A stretch of DNA of 7,869 bases, from assembly GCA_023257915.1 (NCBI GenBank), contig JALRBB010000514.1:1-7869 (forward strand), written 5' to 3'. The position numbers were made by a program, and so were the translations under genes. How positions within the stretch are numbered: position 1 is the stretch's first letter; each line of letters starts with the position of its first letter. Positions 1 through 7,005 of this stretch are shown here, piece after piece. The notes beneath the pieces were generated by a model. The model worked only from the letters and a program-made list of their open reading frames with translations, was not told the origin of the DNA and did no database searches. The DNA is from Quisquiliibacterium sp. (GTDB lineage: Bacteria > Pseudomonadota > Gammaproteobacteria > Burkholderiales > Burkholderiaceae_E).

Positions 1-971
1 TGGCGAGTCTCGTCGCTCGAGTAGACCTGGTGCAACTGCCAGACCGGGCAGCGCTCCGGCTCGCCCGGATCGGTGCGCCGCACGCGGGCCGGATCGGTGG
101 GCATCGTGCGGATTTTCTTCGTGACCACGGCCGGATCTTCACGCATGGCGATCGCGTTGCCGTAGCTCTTGCTCATTTTCTGGCCGTCGATGCCCGGCAT
201 GCGCGAGGCCTCGGTCAGCAGCGCCTGCGGCTCCGAGAGAATCAGCTTGCGGCTGCCTTCGAGATAACCGAACAGGCGCTCGCGATCGGCAAGACCCAGG
301 TTCTGGGCTTCTTCGAGCAGCGCCCGCCCCTGAGCCAGCGCCTGCTCATCGCCCTGCTCCTGAAAACGGGTTCGAAGCTCCGCGTAGAGCTTGGCGCGCT
401 TGCTGCCGAGCTTGCGCACCGCCTCGCGTGCCTTGTCCTCGAAGCCAACCTCACGCCCGAACAGATGATTGAAGCGGCGCGCAACCTCGCGCGTCAGCTC
501 GATATGCGGAACCTGGTCTTCGCCGACCGGCACCCAGGCGGCCCGGTACATCAGGATGTCCGCCGCCTGCAGCAGCGGATAGCCAAGAAACCCGTAGGTG
601 GACAGGTCACGATCGGACAGCTTTTCCTGCTGGTCCTTATAGGTCGGCACGCGCTCAAGCCAGCCAAGCGGAGTCGACATCGACAACAGCAAGTGCAGTT
701 CGGCGTGCTCGGGCACTCGGCTCTGAACAAACAGGATCGACTGCTGCGGATCAATGCCGGCAGCCAGCCAGTCGATGACCATGTCCCAGACGTTTTCCTC
801 GATGACTTCTGGCGAGTCGTAGTGCGTGGTCAGCGCATGCCAGTCAGCGACGAAGAACAGGCACGGATACTCGCTTTGCAGCCTAACCCAGTTCTTCAGG
901 GCGCCGTGGTAATGGCCCAGGTGAAGGGCGCCGGTTGGGCGCATTCCGGAGACAACGCGTTCGGGATACAT
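1..971 (-). CDS. trpS: Tryptophan--tRNA ligase, 3' end cut by window edge
   Basis: Class I aminoacyl-tRNA synthetase that charges tRNA-Trp with tryptophan in the cytoplasm. My reverse-strand translation from the ATG at 971 gives 323 complete codons with no stop before the edge. The start MYPERVVSGMRPTGALHLGH carries the HIGH-type signature HLGH at residues 17-20. The second ATP-binding signature KMSKS lies at 265-269 (DGQKMSKSYGN). Between them, about residues 175-245 form the extra helical stretch known from the roughly 400-residue TrpS of betaproteobacteria, so roughly 80 C-terminal residues should lie outside the window. The start is chosen by family homology; there is no good Shine-Dalgarno sequence. 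It is the last visible gene of a minus-strand cluster, about 140 bp after yciO, and probably has its own promoter. Confidence 0.96.
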   Translation of the reverse strand, partial: MYPERVVSGMRPTGALHLGHYHGALKNWVRLQSEYPCLFFVADWHALTTHYDSPEVIEENVWDMVIDWLAAGIDPQQSILFVQSRVPEHAELHLLLSMSTPLGWLERVPTYKDQQEKLSDRDLSTYGFLGYPLLQAADILMYRAAWVPVGEDQVPHIELTREVARRFNHLFGREVGFEDKAREAVRKLGSKRAKLYAELRTRFQEQGDEQALAQGRALLEEAQNLGLADRERLFGYLEGSRKLILSEPQALLTEASRMPGIDGQKMSKSYGNAIAMREDPAVVTKKIRTMPTDPARVRRTDPGEPERCPVWQLHQVYSSDETR

Positions 972-1022
972 CGATGTGGGGGGCCTTGGATGCCGCTTGA
1001 GGCCGTATGGGCCGGGGACGCC

Positions 1023-1031
1023 ATTCTAGCA
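1023..1031 (-). promoter_or_regulatory. Candidate extended -10 promoter for trpS
   Basis: On the minus strand this reads TG-C-TAGAAT, a full extended -10 (TGn) followed by a hexamer matching TATAAT at five of six positions. Initiation would fall near 1016, leaving a leader of about 45 nt before the trpS ATG. No convincing -35 hexamer is visible, which is acceptable for an extended -10 promoter. It implies that trpS can be transcribed independently of the upstream yciO operon. Motif evidence only. Confidence 0.4.
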
Positions 1032-1046
1032 AGCACGCCTGCCGAT

Positions 1047-1064
1047 ATCGCCGGCCCCGGCGAT
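1047..1064 (-). other. GC-rich hairpin between yciO and trpS
   Basis: Perfect 8-bp inverted repeat ATCGCCGG-cc-CCGGCGAT about 50 bp beyond the yciO stop codon. In RNA the stem would probably open to a slightly larger loop. No U-tract follows on the minus strand, so it is not a classical intrinsic terminator. It may attenuate or stabilise the end of the yciO mRNA, or be chance in GC-rich DNA. Confidence 0.3.
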
Positions 1065-1113
1065 GGCAAGCTGCCGAATCGGTCAATCAGCGCGAGCGCG
1101 ATGCAAAGACGCG

Positions 1114-1758
1114 TTAATCGTCGTCGCTGTCGGCGATCTGCACCCGCCCTTCGATCGGACCGCGACCGACACGAATGACCAGTGGATTATCACCCGTCAT
1201 GTCAACGACCGTAGTCGGATCGAAGCCCTGACCACCCGCGTCGATGACGGCATCGATCCGTTTTGCCAGGCGCTCCAGGATTTCATCCGCATCATGCAGC
1301 GGCATCTGCTCGCCCGGCATCACCAGGCTGGTGGTGATCAGCGGCGCCTCATGTTCAGCAAGCAGTCCGGCGGCCACCGGCGATGACGGCACCCGCAGCC
1401 CGATCGTCTTGCGCGATGGATGCCATAGCCGGCGCGGCACCTCGCGGGTCGCGGGCAGCACAAAGGTATACGGCCCGGGGGTCCAGTCACGCAGAAAGCG
1501 GTACTGGCTATTGTCGAGTTGGGCGTAGGACGAGACTTCGGACAGATCGCGACACATCAGTGTCAGCAAATGCTTGTCGTCGATCTGGCGTACCGCACGA
1601 AGCCGCGACACCGCGTCCTTGTCGTCCAGATGACAAGCGAGCACGTAGCAGGCGTCGGTCGGCAACGCGAGCACACCGCCATCGCGCAGCAGTTGGACCG
1701 CTTGGCGAAGCAAGCGCAGTTGCGGATGCGTCGGATGCACTGTCAGACGTTGCGTCAT
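1114..1758 (-). CDS. yciO: YciO family protein (Sua5/YrdC/YciO superfamily)
   Basis: 214 residues, the usual length for YciO, a single-domain member of the Sua5/YrdC fold. TsaC/Sua5 relatives make threonylcarbamoyl-AMP for tRNA t6A; the exact role of YciO is unsettled, and E. coli YciO is reported not to replace TsaC. Visible family blocks are PTD at 33-35, DDKHLLTLMCRDLSE at 60-74, TPGPYTFVLPAT at 93-104, RKTIGLRVP at 116-124, TTSLVMPG at 142-149 and PTTVVDMT at 181-188. These follow E. coli YciO closely. The Ser-x-Asn motif of true TsaC/Sua5 is replaced by TSL, as in other YciO proteins. The ATG overlaps the rnm stop (ATGA) and has a strong GGGAGG ribosome site (1766-1771) seven bases upstream, so start and translational coupling are well supported. 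It is the fourth gene of the minus-strand operon. Confidence 0.93.
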   Translation of the reverse strand: MTQRLTVHPTHPQLRLLRQAVQLLRDGGVLALPTDACYVLACHLDDKDAVSRLRAVRQIDDKHLLTLMCRDLSEVSSYAQLDNSQYRFLRDWTPGPYTFVLPATREVPRRLWHPSRKTIGLRVPSSPVAAGLLAEHEAPLITTSLVMPGEQMPLHDADEILERLAKRIDAVIDAGGQGFDPTTVVDMTGDNPLVIRVGRGPIEGRVQIADSDDD

Positions 1759-2645
1759 TGCCAGTCCTCCCAGACCGGCACCAGATCGGCCGGCAGTGGC
1801 GGCAGAGCGCCCAGATCGACACTGCTCTCGCCCGGACCGTGAAAATCAGAGCCGCGCGAGGCGCGTAAACCGAAATGCCGGGCATGGTCCGCAAAGGTGA
1901 GGTACTGGTCCGGCCGATGGCTGCCGCAGACCACTTCGATCCCTTGCCCACCACGCTCGCGAAAGGATTCAATCAGCGACCAAAGCGCAGTCTGACCAAG
2001 TCGGTAGCGCCCCGGATGAGCGAGCACTGCAACGCCGGCGGCGGCCACGATCCAGTCCAGCGCCTCGTCGAGCGACGCCCAGCGGTGCGGCACATAGCCT
2101 GGCCGCCCCTCGGTCAGATAGCGCGAGAACACCTCGCCGACATTGCGTGCCTTGCCGCTGGCAACGATGTGTCGGGCAAAGTGCGTGCGCGAGATCAGTT
2201 GCGGATTGCCGACGTGCGACAGAGCCCCCTCGAAGGCATCCGCAATACCAACGCGTTCCAGTTGCGCCGCGATCTCACGGGCGCGCTCGAGACGTCCGTC
2301 CCGGGTACGCGCCAGGCCGGCGAGCAGTGTCGGATTGCCCGGATCGATGTTCAGGCCGAGCACATGGATGGTCTCGCCCCCCCAGGTCACCGAGATCTCC
2401 ACACCGGCAACGAAGCGCAGACCGAGCGCGGCCGCCTGCTCCGCAGCCTGGGCGATGCCGGCAAGCTCGTCATGATCGGTCAGCGCGAACAGGTCGACGC
2501 CATTGCGATGCGCGCGCCGCACGAGTTCGCACGGCTCGAGCATGCCGTCCGACACCTTCGAATGGCAGTGCAGATCGGCGTTGCCCGGACGCGGTCGCGC
2601 AGCACCGCGCGTATCCGCTCCGGCGGCACGGGTCTGTTCGGTCAT
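1755..2645 (-). CDS. rnm: PHP-domain 5'-3' exoribonuclease / 3',5'-nucleotide bisphosphatase
   Basis: 296-residue PHP phosphoesterase of the YciV/TrpH group. Known relatives are E. coli RNase AM (Rnm), which trims 5' ends of structured RNAs, and Chromobacterium violaceum Cv1693, a 3',5'-nucleoside bisphosphatase; both act with a cluster of divalent metals. The metal-binding PHP motifs are all present: DLHCHS (H26, H28), LTDHDE (D57, H58, D59), GVEIS (E83), RTHFARH (H155), VLAHPGRY (H210) and GSDFHGP (D267, H269). The catalytic site therefore looks intact. The first 20 or so residues are poorly ordered and Ala/Arg-rich, so a slightly later start is possible. However, the chosen ATG has GAGGGG at 2654-2659, eight bases upstream, and overlaps the hydrolase stop by ATGA. 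It is directly coupled to yciO, a pairing also seen in E. coli. Substrate preference here is inferred from family. Confidence 0.93.
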   Translation of the reverse strand: MTEQTRAAGADTRGAARPRPGNADLHCHSKVSDGMLEPCELVRRAHRNGVDLFALTDHDELAGIAQAAEQAAALGLRFVAGVEISVTWGGETIHVLGLNIDPGNPTLLAGLARTRDGRLERAREIAAQLERVGIADAFEGALSHVGNPQLISRTHFARHIVASGKARNVGEVFSRYLTEGRPGYVPHRWASLDEALDWIVAAAGVAVLAHPGRYRLGQTALWSLIESFRERGGQGIEVVCGSHRPDQYLTFADHARHFGLRASRGSDFHGPGESSVDLGALPPLPADLVPVWEDWQ

Positions 2646-3553
2646 GTCATGAACCCCTCGATGAGCCGGGCAACTTCGTCGGGCCGGTCGTGATGCAGCA
2701 TGTGCCCCGAGCCTTCGATGCGCACCGTGCTCAGCTCCCGAATGACGCCGAGCCGTTGCTGGTACTCAGGCGAATCGACGAACGCATGCCAGTCATTGAA
2801 TCGCTCAGATACCACCAGCAACACCGGCGCACTGATCTGGCGCCAGCAGGCGACTGCTTCCTCGACGCGGTAGAGCACCGGATTGACGATCCTGTGCGCG
2901 GGATCGCCGGCCAGTTCAAGCCGCCCGTCGGGCAAGGCTTGTGCCCAATGCGCGCCAAGAAATTCGGCCTTGTCGACGCTCAGGCGCGGATCATTGCGCA
3001 TCAGCCGCTGCGCGATTTCATCGATCGAGGCGAAATAGCGCGGACCCGGAGGGTCGCGCAGTTCGTCGAGCCACTGCTGATACCGCTGTGGCGCCTGAGA
3101 GGGTTCGGTGGCGGGCAGCCCCATGCCTTCGAGATTGACCAGCCTTGCGATGCGCTCGGGCCGCACGCCGGCGTAGAGCATCGCCACATTGCCTCCCATG
3201 CTGTGCGCAACGACGCTGGCAGGCTCAGCCGGCGACAAGGCATCCAGCAGCCGGTCCAGGTCGGCCAGATAGTCGGCAAACCAGTAAGAGTCAGCTCCGG
3301 ACCGGTCGGTCAGCCCATAGCCACGCCAGTCAAGCGCATACACCCGCCAGTTGTCTGCAAGCGCGTCGACGATGAACTGAAACGACGCGGAGACATCCAT
3401 CCAGCCATGCAGCATCAGCAGCGTGCCGCGGAGCGGCCGATCGGCGCTCGGCTCCCAGACCCGCACATGGTGACGCAGCCCGCGCAGTTGCAGGAATCGG
3501 GATTCAGACTGCCTGCGTGGCCGGTAGGCACCAGGAGCTTGCGCCGGGTTCAT
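2642..3553 (-). CDS. Alpha/beta hydrolase of unknown substrate
   Basis: 303-residue alpha/beta-hydrolase-fold protein, probably a cytoplasmic esterase or lipase-like enzyme; no signal peptide is seen. The fold is shown by LLMLHGWMD (oxyanion-hole HG at 49-50), the nucleophile elbow VVAHSMGGN with Ser118, and the catalytic-histidine segment GSGHMLHHDRP with His284. The acid residue is less certain; D254 in SERFNDW or a nearby acid follows the sixth strand. The usual GxSxG pentapeptide is AHSMG here. An in-frame ATG at 3595 would add 14 residues, overlap the dehydrogenase and has no ribosome site, so the ATG at 3553 is preferred. It lies 13 bp after the acyl-CoA dehydrogenase and overlaps rnm by four bases, so it belongs to the operon. 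The dehydrogenase neighbour might suggest a CoA-thioester or ester substrate, but this is inference. Confidence 0.88.
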   Translation of the reverse strand: MNPAQAPGAYRPRRQSESRFLQLRGLRHHVRVWEPSADRPLRGTLLMLHGWMDVSASFQFIVDALADNWRVYALDWRGYGLTDRSGADSYWFADYLADLDRLLDALSPAEPASVVAHSMGGNVAMLYAGVRPERIARLVNLEGMGLPATEPSQAPQRYQQWLDELRDPPGPRYFASIDEIAQRLMRNDPRLSVDKAEFLGAHWAQALPDGRLELAGDPAHRIVNPVLYRVEEAVACWRQISAPVLLVVSERFNDWHAFVDSPEYQQRLGVIRELSTVRIEGSGHMLHHDRPDEVARLIEGFMT

Positions 3554-3566
3554 CACCGTTTTCGTC

Positions 3567-4727
3567 TCAGAACGAGCGCGGCAGGCCGAGCACATGCTCG
3601 GCGATGTACGAATAGATCAGATTCGTGGAGATCGGCGCAACCTGATACAGACGAGTCTCGCGAAACTTGCGCTCGACGTCGTACTCGGCGGCAAAGCCGA
3701 AGCCGCCATGCGTCTGCAGGCAGGCATTACCTGCTTCCCACGAGGCTTTGGCAGCCAGGTATTTAGCCATGTTGGCCTCCGCGCCGCAGGGCTGACTCGC
3801 GTCGAACAGATCACAAGCCTTCCAGCGCATCAGATTGGCGGCCTCGGTTTCGATGTACGAGTCTGCAATCGGGAATTGCACCCCCTGATTCTGGCCGATC
3901 GGGCGATCGAACACGATCCGTTCCTTCGCGTAGCTCGCCGCTCGGTCGATAAACCAGTATGCGTCGCCGATGCACTCGGCGGCAATCAGCGTGCGCTCCG
4001 CGTTCAGGCCGTCCAGGATGTACTTGAATCCACGCCCTTCTTCACCGATCAGGTTCTCGGCCGGAATCTCAAGATCGTCGAAAAACAACTCGTTGGTCTC
4101 ATGGTTGATCATGTTGCGAATCGGCTTGACCGTCAGCCCCTTGCCGATCGCCTGGTGCAGATCGACCAGGAAGATCGACATCCCTTCGGACTTTCGCTTG
4201 ACCTGATCCAGCGGCGTGGTGCGCGCCAGCAGAATCATCAGGTCGGAATGCTGAATGCGCGAGATCCAGACCTTTTGGCCGTTGACCAGATAGCGGTCCC
4301 CTTTTCGCACCGCGACCGTCTTGAGTTTCGTGGTGTCGGTTCCGGTGGTCGGCTCGGTCACGCCCATCGATTGCAGTCGCAACTCGCCGGTGGCGATCTT
4401 TGGCAGATAGCGCGACTTTTGCTCTTGCGATCCATGGCGCAGCAGGGTGCCCATGTTGTACATCTGGCCGTGGCAAAAGCCCGCGTTGCCGCCGTTGCGA
4501 TTGATCTCCTCCATCACCACCGACGCCTCGGCCAGGCCAAGGCCAGAGCCGCCGTACTCCTGCGGGATCATCGCAGCCAACCATCCGGCGCCGGTCAGCG
4601 CATCAATGAAGGCCTCGGGAAAGCCGCGTGCCTCGTCGACTTCACGCCAATAGGCATCAGGATAATGCGCACACAGTTCGCGTAGCGCTTCGCGCAACTC
4701 CTGGTATTTATCGGCAGATGGGATCAT
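3567..4727 (-). CDS. Acyl-CoA dehydrogenase family flavoprotein
   Basis: 386-residue FAD-dependent dehydrogenase that would introduce an alpha,beta double bond into an acyl-CoA and pass electrons to electron-transfer flavoprotein. Domain order is normal: N-terminal helices with MIPQEYGGSGLG, the middle beta domain with the signature MGVTEPTTGTD (about 132-131 onward, E125 in this numbering) and VNGQKVWIS, then C-terminal helices with FDRPIGQNQ and LQTHGGFGFA. The usual YEGT catalytic glutamate near the C-terminus is replaced (RLYQVAPIST, Q362). A glutamate in GLNAERTLIA (E244) occupies the place used as base in isovaleryl-CoA and long-chain enzymes. An upstream ATG at 4769 adds 14 residues, but the ATG at 4727 has GGAG eight bases before it, so the shorter form is called. 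It is the first gene of the minus-strand operon. The acyl substrate cannot be told. Confidence 0.93.
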   Translation of the reverse strand: MIPSADKYQELREALRELCAHYPDAYWREVDEARGFPEAFIDALTGAGWLAAMIPQEYGGSGLGLAEASVVMEEINRNGGNAGFCHGQMYNMGTLLRHGSQEQKSRYLPKIATGELRLQSMGVTEPTTGTDTTKLKTVAVRKGDRYLVNGQKVWISRIQHSDLMILLARTTPLDQVKRKSEGMSIFLVDLHQAIGKGLTVKPIRNMINHETNELFFDDLEIPAENLIGEEGRGFKYILDGLNAERTLIAAECIGDAYWFIDRAASYAKERIVFDRPIGQNQGVQFPIADSYIETEAANLMRWKACDLFDASQPCGAEANMAKYLAAKASWEAGNACLQTHGGFGFAAEYDVERKFRETRLYQVAPISTNLIYSYIAEHVLGLPRSF

Positions 4728-4735
4728 GCAAAGGT

Positions 4736-4739
4736 CTCC
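4736..4739 (-). promoter_or_regulatory. Shine-Dalgarno site deciding the acyl-CoA dehydrogenase start
   Basis: GGAG on the minus strand, eight bases before the ATG at 4727. The alternative in-frame ATG at 4769 lacks a comparable site, so this element favours the 386-residue protein. Confidence 0.6.
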
Positions 4740-4805
4740 GGATCGATCGGCGGGTGTCAAGGTCGACATGGTGCAAGCTCAAGACCACCCGCGAAAGGCG
4801 CAATT

Positions 4806-4833
4806 TTGCCCGATACTGGCAAAGGACTACGAT
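4806..4833 (+). promoter_or_regulatory. Candidate sigma70 promoter for the histidine phosphatase gene
   Basis: TTGCCC at 4806-4811 and TACGAT at 4828-4833 are separated by 16 bp, each matching the sigma70 consensus at four of six bases. Transcription would begin near 4840, about 35 bp before the ATG at 4875. The intergenic region 4728-4874 is divergent and must also promote the minus-strand operon. A perfect TTGACA is present there on the minus strand (4760 to 4755), but it lacks a matching -10 at a usable distance. Confidence 0.35.
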
Positions 4834-4874
4834 TGTCCGCGTCAATCAGGCCTGCAACCCCGGGAACCCAAGCT

Positions 4875-5489
4875 ATGTCGATCATCCTGATCCGTCACGG
4901 AGAAACCGCATTGAATGCGGCGCGTGTGCTGCAACCGGCAGACACACCATTGAACGACAAGGGCATCGCGCAGGCGCAATCGCTCGCTCGCCGTCTGACC
5001 GGCCTGCCAATCGCGGCGATCCTGTCCAGCGACATGCCGCGCGCGATGATGACCGCGCAGCCGCTCTCGCAGGCGATCGGTCTGCCAATCGCGACCAGCC
5101 AGTTGCTGCATGAACGCAATTTCGGTGACCTGCGTGGCCGTTCCTACGACGAGTTGGACATCGATCCGATGGCCGAAGGCTACGCGCCGCCGGCCGGCGA
5201 GAGCTGGGAGGCCTTTCGCGCCCGGGTGGCACAGGCATTTGCACAGGTGATCGCGACGCGCGCAAGCAGCACTGGCACCCTGGCAGTGGTGTCTCACGGC
5301 TTGGTCATCAAGGCCATGCTGGAGACGCACCTGAGGCTGGCGGACGGCGCCGAACTGCCGGAACGCATGGCCAACACCTCGGTCACGATCGTCGACGCCA
5401 GCGCGCCACATCAGGTCAGACTGATGAATTGCGACGCGCATCTCGAGGGGGCGATCGCCGACGACGCCCGGGCCTTGTCCGGGTTCTGA
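4875..5489 (+). CDS. Histidine phosphatase (phosphoglycerate mutase-like)
   Basis: 204-residue member of the histidine phosphatase superfamily, branch 1, which hydrolyses phosphomonoesters through a phosphohistidine intermediate. Active-site residues are visible: LIRHGET at the N-terminus (R7, H8), the phosphate-binding arginine in SSDMPRAMMTA (R56), the acid in LHERNFGDLRGRS (E80), and the second histidine in VVSHG (H141). No signal peptide or membrane segment. Its length fits stand-alone broad-specificity phosphatases and alpha-ribazole phosphatase (CobC) relatives rather than glycolytic mutase, but with no cobalamin genes nearby the substrate stays open. The frame extends upstream to a TTG at 4806, but the RHG motif normally sits at the extreme N-terminus, so ATG 4875 is chosen; its ribosome site is weak (GGGA). 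Divergent from the dehydrogenase operon and convergent with the DUF455 gene, 5 bp away. Confidence 0.92.
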   Translation: MSIILIRHGETALNAARVLQPADTPLNDKGIAQAQSLARRLTGLPIAAILSSDMPRAMMTAQPLSQAIGLPIATSQLLHERNFGDLRGRSYDELDIDPMAEGYAPPAGESWEAFRARVAQAFAQVIATRASSTGTLAVVSHGLVIKAMLETHLRLADGAELPERMANTSVTIVDASAPHQVRLMNCDAHLEGAIADDARALSGF

Positions 5490-5494
5490 ACGGG

Positions 5495-6367
5495 TTACGG
5501 CGACGCGAGCAGCTCGTCCAGTTCGGAGTCACTGAACCCGGCAGCAATCCGAGCTTCCCGATTGATCCGACCGCGAAGCCGCGGCGCCCGATGCGTGCGC
5601 ATCACCTGCAGGAAAAACGCCCGCGGCTGCACCCCACGCTCGGCGCACAGCGTCTCGAACCAGCGATTGCCCAGCGCCACGTGTCGCACCTCCTCGCGAA
5701 GGATCACCTCCAGCGCGTCGGCGGCCTGCTGATCACCGACCTGGCGCAATTTGGCCTGGATCTGCGGAGTTGCATCAAGCCCGCGCGCCTCGAGAACGCG
5801 GGGCACCAGCGCCATCCGCTCAAGCACGTCGCCACGGGTCCGCTCGGCCATTTCCCACAGGCCATCGTGCGCATCAAAATCGCCGTAACGGTACCCACGG
5901 GAACGCAGCAAGCCCTCGATCATCATGAAATGCCGTGCTTCGTCGACCGCCACGCTTAGCCAGTCCAGGCAGAACTGCGCGGGCATGCGCTCGAAACGCC
6001 AGGCAGCATCCAGCGCAAGGTTCACCGCATTGAACTCGATATGCGCGATGGCATGCAGCAATGCCGCCCTGCCCTCGGCGCTGGCCATCGAGCGTTGCGG
6101 CAGTTGCGCCGGCTGCACCAAACGCGGCTGCAAGGGCCGCCCCGGCACATCGTCACTACCCCCGGATGCATCGGAGCACATGGGCGTGCGATCCGGCGCG
6201 CCCTCAAGACCCCGACACTCCTGCTCCGAGCTGACAAAACGACCTGAGGGTTGCGCGAGTTGCTTGGCGATCCGATCGACGATGGCGCACTTGTCGTTCG
6301 GTTCGGGCAAGGCCCAGGCCTGACGCGCCAGTTTGCGCAACTGCGCGATCGACTCGTCAGCCGCCAT
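5495..6367 (-). CDS. DUF455 ferritin-like domain protein
   Basis: 290 residues, recognised as the DUF455 family of ferritin-like proteins, common in proteobacteria but of undefined biochemical role. The four-helix di-metal pattern is complete: E111 in [17 protein letters not shown]143xxH146 in VDEARHF, E193 in [14 protein letters not shown], and E226xxH229 in [13 protein letters not shown]. The family blocks [17 protein letters not shown] (161-177) and [13 protein letters not shown] (275-287) are also present. A diiron or dimanganese oxidoreductase is therefore likely but unproven. Residues about 50-78 form a Cys/Pro/Gly-rich low-conservation linker before the core. The frame stays open to 6580, but that would run into the divergent carbonic anhydrase gene. 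ATG 6367 is the most plausible start, with a GTG at 6457 and a TTG at 6418 as weaker choices. Transcribed toward the histidine phosphatase gene. Confidence 0.88.
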   Translation of the reverse strand: MAADESIAQLRKLARQAWALPEPNDKCAIVDRIAKQLAQPSGRFVSSEQECRGLEGAPDRTPMCSDASGGSDDVPGRPLQPRLVQPAQLPQRSMASAEGRAALLHAIAHIEFNAVNLALDAAWRFERMPAQFCLDWLSVAVDEARHFMMIEGLLRSRGYRYGDFDAHDGLWEMAERTRGDVLERMALVPRVLEARGLDATPQIQAKLRQVGDQQAADALEVILREEVRHVALGNRWFETLCAERGVQPRAFFLQVMRTHRAPRLRGRINREARIAAGFSDSELDELLASP

Positions 6368-6439
6368 CGGCAGCTCATCGGGCGCAGGCACGGGTGGATC
6401 AATCGCGGCGTGCGTCAATCCCTGCTGAGGAGGATCACT

Positions 6440-6445
6440 TAGAAT
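6440..6445 (+). promoter_or_regulatory. Candidate -10 box for the carbonic anhydrase-hslO operon
   Basis: TAGAAT matches the sigma70 -10 consensus at five of six positions and lies 35 bp before the ATG at 6481, giving a leader of about 28 nt. No good -35 is seen at 16-18 bp. A minus-strand GATAAT (6469 to 6464) could serve the divergent DUF455 gene but also lacks a -35. Confidence 0.3.
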
Positions 6446-6469
6446 TCGGGGTTTCACCCGCGCATTATC

Positions 6470-6474
6470 GAGGA
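6470..6474 (+). promoter_or_regulatory. Strong Shine-Dalgarno site for gamma carbonic anhydrase
   Basis: GAGGA six bases before the ATG at 6481. It fixes that start against the longer frame, which is open upstream to an ATG at 6394. Confidence 0.65.
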
Positions 6475-6480
6475 AACACG

Positions 6481-7005
6481 ATGGCGATCTACCAGCTCGA
6501 CGACAGAATCCCGCAGATCGACCCGGATGCCTGGGTTGCCGACGACGCGAATGTGATCGGCAAGATCCGGCTCGACGCATTCTCCAGCGTCTGGTTCGGC
6601 TGCACGCTGCGTGGCGACAACGAGCTGATCTGGCTTGGCGAGCACAGCAATGCGCAGGAAGGCGTCGTGATGCACACCGACATCGGGTTTCCTCTGGTCG
6701 TCGCTCCCTATGTGACGATCGGCCACCAGGCGATGCTGCACGGTTGCACGATCGGTGATCACTCGCTGATCGGGATCAAGGCGGTCGTGATGAACGGCGC
6801 GAAGATCGGACGCGAATGCCTGATCGGAGCTGGCGCCCTGGTCACCGAAGGCAAGCAGATCCCGGATCGCAGCCTGGTCATGGGATCACCCGGCAAAGTG
6901 GTCCGCGAACTGACCGACGCCGAGGTCGCCAGGCTGCGAATGAGCGCCGAGAACTATTCCGCCCGCGCCCAGGCCTATCGTCGTGACCTGAAGCGCCTGC
7001 GATGA
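6481..7005 (+). CDS. Gamma carbonic anhydrase family protein (YrdA type)
   Basis: 174-residue left-handed beta-helix protein of the gamma carbonic anhydrase family; hexapeptide-like turns such as [33 protein letters not shown] are evident at 78-110. The three metal ligands are in place: H65 (VVMHTD), H82 and H87 (GHQAMLHG). The conserved R44 and D46 (LRGDNE) and Q59 (NAQEG) near the metal site are also present. It is of the short form without the acidic proton-shuttle loop of Methanosarcina Cam. Relatives such as E. coli YrdA often show little CO2 hydration activity, so real carbonic anhydrase activity is uncertain. The start is set by GAGGA at 6470. The stop overlaps the hslO start (ATGA), so the two genes are co-translated; this pairing is familiar in betaproteobacteria. 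Confidence 0.94.
   Translation: MAIYQLDDRIPQIDPDAWVADDANVIGKIRLDAFSSVWFGCTLRGDNELIWLGEHSNAQEGVVMHTDIGFPLVVAPYVTIGHQAMLHGCTIGDHSLIGIKAVVMNGAKIGRECLIGAGALVTEGKQIPDRSLVMGSPGKVVRELTDAEVARLRMSAENYSARAQAYRRDLKRLR

Noticed and set aside
972..1022. Trp-responsive leader (attenuator or T-box) before trpS
   Set aside because: The leader has no Trp-codon leader peptide, no T-box sequence and only a 4-bp stem, so there is nothing to support it.
1047..1064. Intrinsic terminator after yciO
   Set aside because: The hairpin is good but no T-run follows on the transcribed strand, so I list it only as a hairpin.
30..1178. Plus-strand frame of 382 codons
   Set aside because: It lies antisense to trpS, whose HLGH and KMSKS motifs are unmistakable. 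Its composition is Arg/Ala/His-rich, as expected of an antisense shadow in high-GC DNA.
2147..3766. Plus-strand frame of 539 codons, longer than any real gene here
   Set aside because: It is antisense to rnm, the hydrolase and part of the dehydrogenase, all with intact motifs. It shows no domain and is extremely Arg/Pro-rich.
3594..4685. Plus-strand frame of 363 codons
   Set aside because: Antisense to the acyl-CoA dehydrogenase, with no recognisable motif.
4806..4874. Extended N-terminus of the histidine phosphatase from TTG 4806
   Set aside because: The RHG motif normally lies within about ten residues of the start, as with ATG 4875. The candidate promoter also overlaps this extension.
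5490..5494. Bidirectional terminator between the convergent phosphatase and DUF455 genes
   Set aside because: Only five bases separate the stop codons, and I see no clear hairpin with a T-run around them.
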